From DASVAL01 sp035649575 (GTDB lineage: Bacteria; Planctomycetota; UBA1135; UBA2386), in the NCBI GenBank assembly GCA_035649575.1, contig DASRJH010000344.1:1-46038 (forward strand): DNA of 46,038 nt. Direction: 5' to 3'. Of the stretch, positions 24,352 to 31,196 are shown piece by piece; the stretch's first letter is position 1, and the number at the start of each line of letters is the position of its first letter. A program made the translations under genes and the position numbers. The notes below the pieces were generated by a model. The model worked only from the letters and a program-made list of their open reading frames with translations, was not told the origin of the DNA and ran no database searches.

Positions 24352-24732
24352 ATGCCGACCCCCGCCCGCGTGCTGTCGACGACGACGCTGTTGATCGTCG
24401 CCGATCTTCCCCGCTCCCTCGCCTTCTACGCCCGTCTCGGGTTCGGCAAACCGAGCGTGCACGGCGAACCGCCGTGCTTCGCGATGCTGTTCCGCGACGG
24501 CTTCGAGTTGATGTTGAGCACCGGCGAGGGCCAGACGCCGCGGCCGAACGGCGCGAGCGGCGTGTGGGACATGTATCTGCGCGTCGACGACGTCGCGAGC
24601 GAGCAGCGCGCGCTGGCCTCGGCCGGCGTCGCGATCGACAAGGGGCCGACCGACATGTTCTACCAGATGCGCGAGATCGAGGTCGTCGACCCCGACGGTC
24701 ACCGGCTCTGCTTCGGGCAAGACATCTCCTGA
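24352..24732 (+). CDS. Glyoxalase/bleomycin-resistance (VOC) family protein
   Basis: 126 residues, one VOC module. TTLLIVADLPRSLAFYARLGF opens the first beta-alpha-beta unit, and WDMYLRVDDVASEQRALASAGV with IEVVDPDGHRLCFGQ forms the second. The Glu in the first unit (GFELML) and the His/Glu of the second unit suggest the family's metal-site arrangement, but the exact ligands are not certain. Length and lack of signal peptide fit a cytoplasmic dioxygenase- or lyase-like VOC protein of unknown substrate. ATG 24352 has no strong ribosome site. Monocistronic by context. Confidence 0.82.
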   Translation: MPTPARVLSTTTLLIVADLPRSLAFYARLGFGKPSVHGEPPCFAMLFRDGFELMLSTGEGQTPRPNGASGVWDMYLRVDDVASEQRALASAGVAIDKGPTDMFYQMREIEVVDPDGHRLCFGQDIS

Positions 24733-24764
24733 CTTCGTTCCGCGCGTCGCCGCCGGCGCCAGGA

Positions 24765-25886
24765 CTAGCGCAGCTCCCAGCGCACTCCCGCGCCGGGTTT
24801 CGGTACGCGCGACCTGCGCTCGTCCTCGACCGGCACGCCATCGATGCTGAGCAGGATGTCGGCAGCGACGCGGCCGTCGAGGTAGTAGCTGTGTTCCACG
24901 AGGCCGCCGACGATGGCACTGCAGTCGATCTGCTCGATCTTGTCGGGCAGCAGCGCCGAGCGCGACGCACCGTAGCTGCCGAGGCGCTCCGGGTTGCCCT
25001 TCGTGTAGTCGGAGATGCGCAGCGCGGCGTCGCCCGTGTTGTGGTAGACGCTGACGACGCGCGCCAGCTCGTGCAGATCGCCCATCGGGTGGCCCGGCTC
25101 GAGCACCGAGCCGTCGACGTCGGCGGCGCACATGAATATCTGCTCGAACAACCGCGGCAGCGCCGTGCCCGGCGTGAACTCGCGCAGCCGTTCGAGCGTG
25201 TTCTGCAGCACGTAGTTGCCCATCGAGTGGCAGAGCAGGTGAAGGTCCTGACCACACTGGAGGCCGCCGAGCTGCGCGAGGTGGTCACGCAGCTTCAGCA
25301 GACCGCGCGCGAACGCACCGCCCGAACCCTTCGCCTCGCTGCGGTCGCTCTTGTAGGCGACGAACGGCATCGCCGAACCGTCGGACGGCCAGCTGAACAA
25401 CACCACAGCGGTCTTCTGCGCGTCGTCGCCGACGCCGTCGCGGTTCTGCATCACGTGCAGCGCCATCGCCGAACCGACCGCCTCCTCCCACGACACGTTG
25501 AAGCCGTGCACGAAGACCAACACGTCGCTGCGCTTCTGCATCTCCTTCTGCACGTCGGAGAACATCGCCTTGCTGCCGAACCGGGCGGCTGGCTGCCGCG
25601 CGTCCGACTTGTCGCGGTCGATCTTCTCGGGATACGCCTCGATGCTCGCGTTGGCCGCGAGCTGGGTCAGGTGCTTGGCGAGGTCGCCACCGCTGCCGGC
25701 GCCGAAGCCGGAGTCCTTGGCCAGGCACTTCGCGATCACGCCGTCGTCGGCGTCGACCTCGACCCAGCCGAAGCGCAGGTTCTCCATCCCGTCTGCCGAG
25801 AAGGTCTTGCCGTAGCGCTTCGGGAACCACCGGTCCGTGCCCTCGTGCGCGCGATTCGTCGCGTAGTAGATGCCGATCTTCACCAT
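24765..25886 (-). CDS. DUF900-type alpha/beta hydrolase
   Basis: 373 residues. VKIGIYYATNRAHEG at the N-terminus and VLVFVHGFNVSWEEA mark the DUF900 family. The nucleophile elbow is LLCHSMGNYVLQ, and IFMCAADVDGSVL supplies the usual acid region. A His in LVEHSYYLDGR near the end may complete the triad. No signal peptide, so cytoplasmic. The family is thought to hydrolyse esters or lipids; the substrate is unknown. ATG at 25886 is the first residue of the conserved IYYATNR segment. Convergent with the VOC gene. Confidence 0.85.
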   Translation of the reverse strand: MVKIGIYYATNRAHEGTDRWFPKRYGKTFSADGMENLRFGWVEVDADDGVIAKCLAKDSGFGAGSGGDLAKHLTQLAANASIEAYPEKIDRDKSDARQPAARFGSKAMFSDVQKEMQKRSDVLVFVHGFNVSWEEAVGSAMALHVMQNRDGVGDDAQKTAVVLFSWPSDGSAMPFVAYKSDRSEAKGSGGAFARGLLKLRDHLAQLGGLQCGQDLHLLCHSMGNYVLQNTLERLREFTPGTALPRLFEQIFMCAADVDGSVLEPGHPMGDLHELARVVSVYHNTGDAALRISDYTKGNPERLGSYGASRSALLPDKIEQIDCSAIVGGLVEHSYYLDGRVAADILLSIDGVPVEDERRSRVPKPGAGVRWELR

Positions 25887-25975
25887 GCGCGCAGCATCGG
25901 CGTTCGGCCGCGCGCGCGCCACGATGCACTGTCTGGTTCTCGGCGCACCGACGGCCCGCGCATGCCCTTCGCGCG

Positions 25976-26935
25976 CTATCGGTCGACGACGACCTGCGCC
26001 CCGTCCTTGCGAAAGTGCTCGAGGTAGTCGGCGTGTGGTCCGAGGCCGACCGATCGGCGCCGTTCGTCGACGCGGTCGGGATCCTCGAGACGCCGGACGT
26101 GCATGACGCCAGCGCTGTCGCCGCGCAGCTGCGTGCCGTAGCGCTGCGGGTTGCCGAGCTCGAGCTGCGTGCGATCGTAGAGCAAGGCAAACTCCTGACC
26201 GACTTCGGCGCGTGTTCGCGCCTCGCCTTCGATCAACGGCAGGACCGCCTGCATCAACCGCAGGTTGCCGCTGTGCTGCACGAGCAGGAACGCATCGGAG
26301 CACGCGCGATCGGGGAAGCGTTCGCGGTCGATCCAACCGACGTCGCGCACGATGCCGACGAGCCACTGCGTGTTGGGGACATCGATCTTGCGCATGCGCT
26401 GCATCACGTCCTGCGTCGCCGTGGACTGCGGATCGCGTCCCTGCGGCGAACGCATGACCGCGGCGAGCTCGTTGCGGATCTGCTGGTCGCGCTCGGTGCG
26501 TTCGCGCAGCTCGGCGCAGAGCGGCTCGATCTCGGTCTGCGCCGGCTTCCTCGTGCCGAGCTCGAGCGGGTCCGCGCGCGCATCGTCGGGCACCGCTGCA
26601 AGACGTCGATACGCGACGACACGGCCACCCGGGTAGGTAAGCGTCATGCCCGCCTCCGAGAATCCGACGCGCTCCTCGAGCTCGATCTCGTCGGCGAGCG
26701 GCCGGCGGCGGATTCCGCCGTCGCCATAGGTGACCGCGAACAGGACCTGACGGCCGTCGTCTGCGAACACACAGCGATCCCCGTCGAAATGCAGCACCGG
26801 CGGCCCGTCGACGCGCTGCCAGGCGCCCGCCAGTCGCTCGCGCAGCATCGGTGCTGGCCCGCTTGCCGAGGGCTCGTGGCACGCGGACAGCGAAAGCAAC
26901 GTCACGGCCAGCGCAGTGATGACGTGGGACTCCAT
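25976..26935 (-). CDS. DUF6624-like lipoprotein
   Basis: 319 residues. ATG 26935 starts a lipoprotein signal (MESHVITALAVTLLSLSAC) with the modified Cys at about 19. The middle part (about 30-130) is a beta-rich domain. The C-terminal half holds MRKIDVPNTQWLVGIVRDVGW, CSDAFLLVQHSGNLRLMQAVLPLI and LLYDRTQLELGNPQRYGTQL, which resemble the DUF6624 family. The function of that family is unknown. It probably sits on the outer face of a membrane. No operon partner; the DUF900 gene follows after 89 bases on the same strand. Confidence 0.75.
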   Translation of the reverse strand: MESHVITALAVTLLSLSACHEPSASGPAPMLRERLAGAWQRVDGPPVLHFDGDRCVFADDGRQVLFAVTYGDGGIRRRPLADEIELEERVGFSEAGMTLTYPGGRVVAYRRLAAVPDDARADPLELGTRKPAQTEIEPLCAELRERTERDQQIRNELAAVMRSPQGRDPQSTATQDVMQRMRKIDVPNTQWLVGIVRDVGWIDRERFPDRACSDAFLLVQHSGNLRLMQAVLPLIEGEARTRAEVGQEFALLYDRTQLELGNPQRYGTQLRGDSAGVMHVRRLEDPDRVDERRRSVGLGPHADYLEHFRKDGAQVVVDR

Positions 26936-27102
26936 GCGACCGAAGATACCGGTGGCGCGAAGTGAGACGGCCCGGCGGCAGCCACGGAACGTTTGCCAGC
27001 CGCCGCGCGCTGCTCGAATCACGTGCTCCTCGCTAACTTCGGCGACGGACAGGCGTCCTGTGCCGCACTCGAAGATCTGCCGATGCCCAATCCATTGAAG
27101 TC

Positions 27103-27702
27103 ATGAGAATCCTGACGATCGCTGTCACTGCGCTGTTCGCCGCCTTCCTGCCCGTTCGGCACCCCCAGGACGCCGTCCCCGGCCGGCCCGGCGGACCCGA
27201 GACGATCTTCTACGCGGTGCTCGAAGGGCTCTACGACGAGGGTGTCGCGACCGAAGACGTCGAGATCCTGCTGCACCAGGACCCGGTGACCAAACAGTTC
27301 AGCTACTTCGTCTACGGCTGCCCGTTGTGCATGCCGGCGATCGACGCGCTGCAGCTCTACCGCGGCCGGCCGAAGTTCTACTCGCAGAAGGGCGAGCCCG
27401 ACACGTTCGGCACCGGGCTGCCCGCGAAAGAACGCGAAGCGCTGCGCGGCGACGACGTGTCCGCCCGGCTGCGCGTGCTGCACGACTTCATCGAGCGCTG
27501 TATGAAGCGGAAGCTCGCATCGCTGCGGCTCAACAAGGCCGAGAGCGAACAGTGGCAGCTCGTGCTCAAGGAGATGCGCGACAAGGGCAGCTTCATGCTC
27601 AAGGAGGCCAAGGAGCAGGGCAAGGCCGGCGCGCTGGCCAACGCAAAGGGTTGCTCGGTCTGCGAAGGCATGAACGACGCCGGCTCCTGGATGGGCCGCT
27701 GA
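27103..27702 (+). CDS. Exported protein with two CxxC motifs, function unknown
   Basis: 199 residues. A signal peptide covers about 1-20 (RILTIAVTALFAAFLPV). Two cysteine pairs stand out, YGCPLC (about 72-77) and KGCSVC near 180, separated by a long charged helix-rich region (about 100-170). The motifs lack the following His of c-type heme sites, so disulfide or metal binding is more likely. ATG 27103 begins the signal peptide. The TetR regulator gene starts 55 bases downstream on the same strand. No family recognised. Confidence 0.7.
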   Translation: MRILTIAVTALFAAFLPVRHPQDAVPGRPGGPETIFYAVLEGLYDEGVATEDVEILLHQDPVTKQFSYFVYGCPLCMPAIDALQLYRGRPKFYSQKGEPDTFGTGLPAKEREALRGDDVSARLRVLHDFIERCMKRKLASLRLNKAESEQWQLVLKEMRDKGSFMLKEAKEQGKAGALANAKGCSVCEGMNDAGSWMGR

Positions 27703-27757
27703 GCACGGAGAGCAGCGCGCCGTTGCCGCGGCTGCCCCCGGTCGCCAGCATGGCGGC

Positions 27758-28336
27758 ATGGCTAGGCCCAACCGCAGTGCCGAACGGCGTCAGGACGCGC
27801 TGCACACCATCGCCGCCGCGTTCGCGGAGCTCGGTTACCGCCGCACGACGACCGCCATCCTGGCCGAGCGCTGCGGCCTGACCGAAGTCGCGCTCTACCG
27901 GCTGTGGCCCGACAAGCAGGCGATGTTCGTCGCCGCGATCGGCTTCGTCGGCGACAACACCGAGCGCATCTGGAACGAGCTCGCGCGCACGGCCGGCACC
28001 GACAGCGCGGCCGAACGCGTGCTGCAGCACGAGAGCAAGCACCTCGGCGAGTTCGGCTTCCATCGCATCCTGTTCGCCGGCTTCTCGGAGACCGACGATC
28101 CTGCGATCCGCAAGGCGCTGCGCGACGTCTACGAACGGCTGCTCGACCGCATCGCCGCGTTCGTCGGCGCTCACCGCCGCGGCGGCTCGACGAGCAAACT
28201 GCCGGCCAAAGCACTCACGGCTTGGGCGCTGGTCGGTCTCGGCACCGCGACGAACCTCGGCCGCGAGCTCGGCATGCTCGGCGACCGCGCGCGCAACCAT
28301 CTGTTCGCGACGATCGGCGCGCACCTGCTCGGCTGA
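27758..28336 (+). CDS. TetR/AcrR-family transcriptional regulator
   Basis: 192 residues. The N-terminal helix-turn-helix is classic: ALHTIAAAFAELGYRRTTTAILAERCGLTEVALYRLWPDKQAMFVAAI (segments at about 14-62, with GLTEVALYRLWPDK as the recognition part). The rest is a helical ligand-binding domain. Cytoplasmic repressor by analogy. The gene is convergent with an unknown exported-protein gene whose upstream region holds a 26-bp palindrome of the type TetR proteins bind. That makes the palindrome a candidate operator, an inference only. Confidence 0.88.
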   Translation: MARPNRSAERRQDALHTIAAAFAELGYRRTTTAILAERCGLTEVALYRLWPDKQAMFVAAIGFVGDNTERIWNELARTAGTDSAAERVLQHESKHLGEFGFHRILFAGFSETDDPAIRKALRDVYERLLDRIAAFVGAHRRGGSTSKLPAKALTAWALVGLGTATNLGRELGMLGDRARNHLFATIGAHLLG

Positions 28337-28346
28337 ACGCCGCGCC

Positions 28347-29459
28347 TCAGCGCAGCGCGCGGGCCAGCATCGCGACCGCGAGCTTCTCGCCGTCGGCCGG
28401 CGTCTTCGGCGCGTGCTGCTTCCACAGTGCGTGCTGGTCGTTCTGGAAATCGGCGAGCACGAGGTCCCCGGTCTTCGTCAACACGACGACGTTCGCGAAG
28501 CCGGACTTGCCCGCCGCGTCGAAGCCGAGCTCGACCGCGACCGCGTAGTCGGCGGCGATCGGCTGCTTCTGCAGCTGCGTCTTCACGGCCGCCGCGAGAT
28601 CGTAGAGCCGCTTCTGCTGATTCGCCGACGGCGCGACCGCGAGGCTGCCGCTGGCTGCCGTCGCCTCCTTGCACGAAAGCCCCTGCTTCACGGCCGCCGC
28701 GAAGCGCGCGGCGTCGAGCTCGTCGGCCTTCATCCACACCGGCGCGAACACCGCGACGTCGGTGCTGGCGAGCGCTTCGCGCAACGCGGTGGCCCGCTGT
28801 TGCATCGCCGCGCGTTCCTTGCGGTCGGGAGCCCCGGACTTCTTCTCCCAAATCGCCGCGAACCGGCCGTCGCGCACGCCGCCCGCGACCTTCTGCCAGC
28901 CGGCGAGCTCGAACAGGCGTTCGCCGACGCACGCGGCACAACCGAGCGGATCGGGATCCGAGCCGGCGGTGCGGCGGAACGTCGCGTCGGACTTCGTCTG
29001 ACGATCGACGAGCACGGTCTCGCCCGCGGCGTCGACGACGACGAACCGCACCTCGCTCGGTCCGTGCTCGGGGTCGCCGAGGAACTCGGCGTAGAGCGAG
29101 TAGCTGCCGGCCGGCACGCCGGCCTTGGCGGCATTCGCTTTCAGGTGCGCGCCGAACGCGGCCGGGATCGCGTCCCACGCCAGTTCCTTGGCGTCGAAGG
29201 CGGAACCAGCCGTTGCGAGCGAAGCCATGCCCTGTTTCTCAAGCACGAGGCCGAGCGCGTCGGCGACGTTGTCGTTGGTGCGGCCGAGCAGGCGCACCGG
29301 CCAGAGGGTGAGGGTGGCGCCGACGCCGGCCTGCTGCAGCTGCGCGCGGCGCTCGGCGCTGCCATTGGGCGCGGGCTGCTGCGCGAGCGACGGCACGGCA
29401 GCGAGGCCGGCAACGGCGGCGAGAAGGAAGATCGGGAGTCGGCCGGAGTTCGTGTTCAT
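28347..29459 (-). CDS. Exported protein of unknown function
   Basis: 370 residues. ATG 29459 gives a signal peptide (MNTNSGRLPIFLLAAVAGLA, cleavage after PSLAQ). An ATG at 29477 would add six residues and place the start inside the palindrome region. The mature part is mixed alpha/beta with PLGCAACVGERLFELAGW near 190, a CxxC pair, and a C-terminal segment GDLVLADFQNDQHALWK that resembles thioredoxin-like or lipoprotein-associated domains only loosely. No family recognised. A 26-bp palindrome lies 20 bases upstream of the start, so expression is probably regulated. Confidence 0.72.
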   Translation of the reverse strand: MNTNSGRLPIFLLAAVAGLAAVPSLAQQPAPNGSAERRAQLQQAGVGATLTLWPVRLLGRTNDNVADALGLVLEKQGMASLATAGSAFDAKELAWDAIPAAFGAHLKANAAKAGVPAGSYSLYAEFLGDPEHGPSEVRFVVVDAAGETVLVDRQTKSDATFRRTAGSDPDPLGCAACVGERLFELAGWQKVAGGVRDGRFAAIWEKKSGAPDRKERAAMQQRATALREALASTDVAVFAPVWMKADELDAARFAAAVKQGLSCKEATAASGSLAVAPSANQQKRLYDLAAAVKTQLQKQPIAADYAVAVELGFDAAGKSGFANVVVLTKTGDLVLADFQNDQHALWKQHAPKTPADGEKLAVAMLARALR

Positions 29460-29478
29460 CTTGGGTTCTGATCTCATC

Positions 29479-29504
29479 ATTATGGTAGTGCGCACTAACA
29501 TAAT
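29479..29504. promoter_or_regulatory. 26-bp near-perfect palindrome, candidate operator
   Basis: ATTATGGTAGTGC (29479-29491) and GCACTAACATAAT (29492-29504) are reverse complements with one mismatch. The site is AT-rich at the ends in a very GC-rich region. It lies 20 bases upstream of the minus-strand exported-protein gene. The TAGTGCGCACTA core resembles operators of TetR-type repressors. Confidence 0.65.
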
Positions 29505-29560
29505 CGGCAACTGTCGTGCGGATTTCGGATCCAAGATGGGCGAGGCAGGTCGGCGACGGC

Positions 29561-30709
29561 CTAGCGCAGCAGCGCCGATCCGGGCCCACCGAGCTCGAGC
29601 CCCTGCGAGAGCACGAGGCCCTGCCAGCGGTAGGCCTGGCCGAACAACACCGGGGAAGGCGGAACCGTCACCGCCCAGGAAGCGCCGCCGACGCCAACCG
29701 CCGGGATGCAGTATGCCTGCGGATCGATCCAGAGGTCGCCGGACACGCCCGGGATCGCGAGCCGGTCTCCAGGCGCACCGAACAAGAGCGCCGTCGGGGC
29801 GCCCGGTGGCGAAGTCACGATGAGGTTCGCGTTGCCGCCGGACACGAAGCCGTTGGAGCTGACCGTCGGCAGGAACCTGGTCGTGACGGTGAAGGTGCCG
29901 CCGATCGTAGGTTGGAGTCCCGGATGGAACACGAAGGTCGATCCCGTGGAGCTGATCGTCGGACCCACGGCCATTGTCCCGCTCGAGACAATCGAGCCGG
30001 CGCCGCTGAGCGTGAGCGAGCTCGAGACCGCCGTGAGTGCGCGCGAGCCGGGGTAGGAGGGGTCGGGACCGGTCTTGCCAATCCCCTGATCGCCGCCGCG
30101 GAGGGTCGTGTTCATGCCGTGCACGGTGGAGGAGTCGAGCAGCATCGCCTGCGCCGACTGAAGGCCCCAAGACGGTTGACCGTCGCGCCCGTGCAAGGTG
30201 CACCGGTCGAGCGCGACGACGCTGGCCGTGATCGCGGTCCCCGGATCCGTCCCGATGTCCAGGCGCGACAATAGAACCTGTTGGCTCTGGGAGATCGTCA
30301 GGCGGAAGTACCCGGTGAGGTCTTGCAGCACCACGCGGCCGGCCGAGTTCGAGATGTTCACCGCAGCCGGAAATTGCCCCGCGAACGGCAGCAACCGGCA
30401 GTTCGCGAACACGAGTTCCTTGCCGGCCGCGATCTGGATGTCGAGACCGCCGTTGCCGAAGAGGAGCAACGGGGCACCGCCCCCTGCGATATTGCCGAAG
30501 ATGCGCAGCGACTTCGTGATCACGACTGTGCCAGGCTCACCTGCCATTGCCTGACTGATAACGATCTTGTCGCCGTCCACGGCCGCCGCAACGGCCGCGG
30601 ACAGGCTCGGCATCCCGGTCGGACCGCTCCCCCCGACGATCCACGTGGTCTGCGCAGTCACGGTGCCGGCGACGAACAGCAGCAGGAGGGCTCTCATGCG
30701 CCGGATCAT
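29561..30709 (-). CDS. Secreted parallel beta-helix-like protein
   Basis: 382 residues. ATG 30709 has GGAAGAG just upstream; ATG 30697 (MRALLLLFVAGTVTAQ) is the alternative start of the signal peptide. The body is rich in short hydrophobic strands with Gly/Asn turns (KIVISQAMAGEPGTVVITKS, ELVFANCRLLPF, AVNISNSAGRVVLQD), typical of right-handed beta-helix or autotransporter-like folds. The C-terminus (YRWQGLVLSQGLELGG) recalls the ending found on other secreted planctomycete proteins. No catalytic residues can be assigned. Follows the palindrome-controlled gene region on the same strand. Confidence 0.72.
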   Translation of the reverse strand: MIRRMRALLLLFVAGTVTAQTTWIVGGSGPTGMPSLSAAVAAAVDGDKIVISQAMAGEPGTVVITKSLRIFGNIAGGGAPLLLFGNGGLDIQIAAGKELVFANCRLLPFAGQFPAAVNISNSAGRVVLQDLTGYFRLTISQSQQVLLSRLDIGTDPGTAITASVVALDRCTLHGRDGQPSWGLQSAQAMLLDSSTVHGMNTTLRGGDQGIGKTGPDPSYPGSRALTAVSSSLTLSGAGSIVSSGTMAVGPTISSTGSTFVFHPGLQPTIGGTFTVTTRFLPTVSSNGFVSGGNANLIVTSPPGAPTALLFGAPGDRLAIPGVSGDLWIDPQAYCIPAVGVGGASWAVTVPPSPVLFGQAYRWQGLVLSQGLELGGPGSALLR

Positions 30710-30770
30710 AGCTCTTCCGCGCGGGGCATGGGCCGGAGTAAGTTCCATGCCGCCCCCGGTTGGCACGGCG

Positions 30771-31112
30771 TCATCGCATCGCGGAGACAACCATCAGCCA
30801 GGCGAACGCGAGTGCCTCGACCAACGCGATCACGAGCGCGGTGACCGCCAACGGCGACCGCATGCCGCGGCGCCAGCACTGCACCCCGTAGACCGCGGCG
30901 AACGGCGTCCCGAGGAAGATCATGCTCGGACCGAGCACGCTCAGCGGGTGGCCTCAACAGAACGTCTGCGCGAACAGGAACCCGATCGGAGGCACTGCGG
31001 CAAACCCGAACGCGAGGGGCAGCCTGCTCTGCAGGCGCCCTGCGATCACCGCGAGGCCGACCGCAGCCGCGATCCAGATCATCGGGAGCAAGCCTTCGAG
31101 CAGTGCGAGCAA
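30771..31112 (-). CDS. Small membrane protein with in-frame TGA (candidate selenoprotein)
   Basis: 113 residues when codon 53 (TGA at 30956-30954) is read through. TTG 31112 is chosen because GGAGG lies at 31118-31122, five bases upstream. Three or four hydrophobic segments: about 8-24 (LLPMIWIAAAVGLAVIAG), 33-51 (LAFGFAAVPPIGFLFAQTF), 57-75 and 87-110 (LAVTALVIALVEALAFAWLM). Codon 52 is TGT (Cys), so the product would contain a Cys-Sec pair followed by GHPLSV. Third positions are strongly G/C on both sides of the TGA. No family recognised. Alternatives are a nonsense-mutated gene or Trp/Cys-to-TGA error. Confidence 0.55.
30923..30956 (-). other. In-frame TGA followed by SECIS-like hairpin
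   Basis: TGA at 30956-30954. After 16 bases a perfect inverted repeat TGCTCGG-T-CCGAGCA (30937-30923) folds as a TGCTC/GAGCA stem with loop GGTCC at bases 22-26 after TGA. Flanking C-G and G-T pairs extend it. E. coli fdhF has loop GGUCU at bases 19-23 after its UGA, so position and loop sequence both match the bacterial SECIS pattern. Confidence 0.5.
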
Positions 31113-31196
31113 GTGCGCCTCCGTGTCGTCGACGGCGCGAGCATAACCGCACTCTCGATGCGATTGGTGCTGTCAGGCCATCGCGCTACGCGAAGG

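Noticed and set aside
11591..31112. Reassignment of TGA to Trp genome-wide as explanation of the two in-frame TGA codons
   Set aside because: Many genes here end in TGA, often inside 4-base overlaps with the next start, so TGA is an ordinary stop in this genome.
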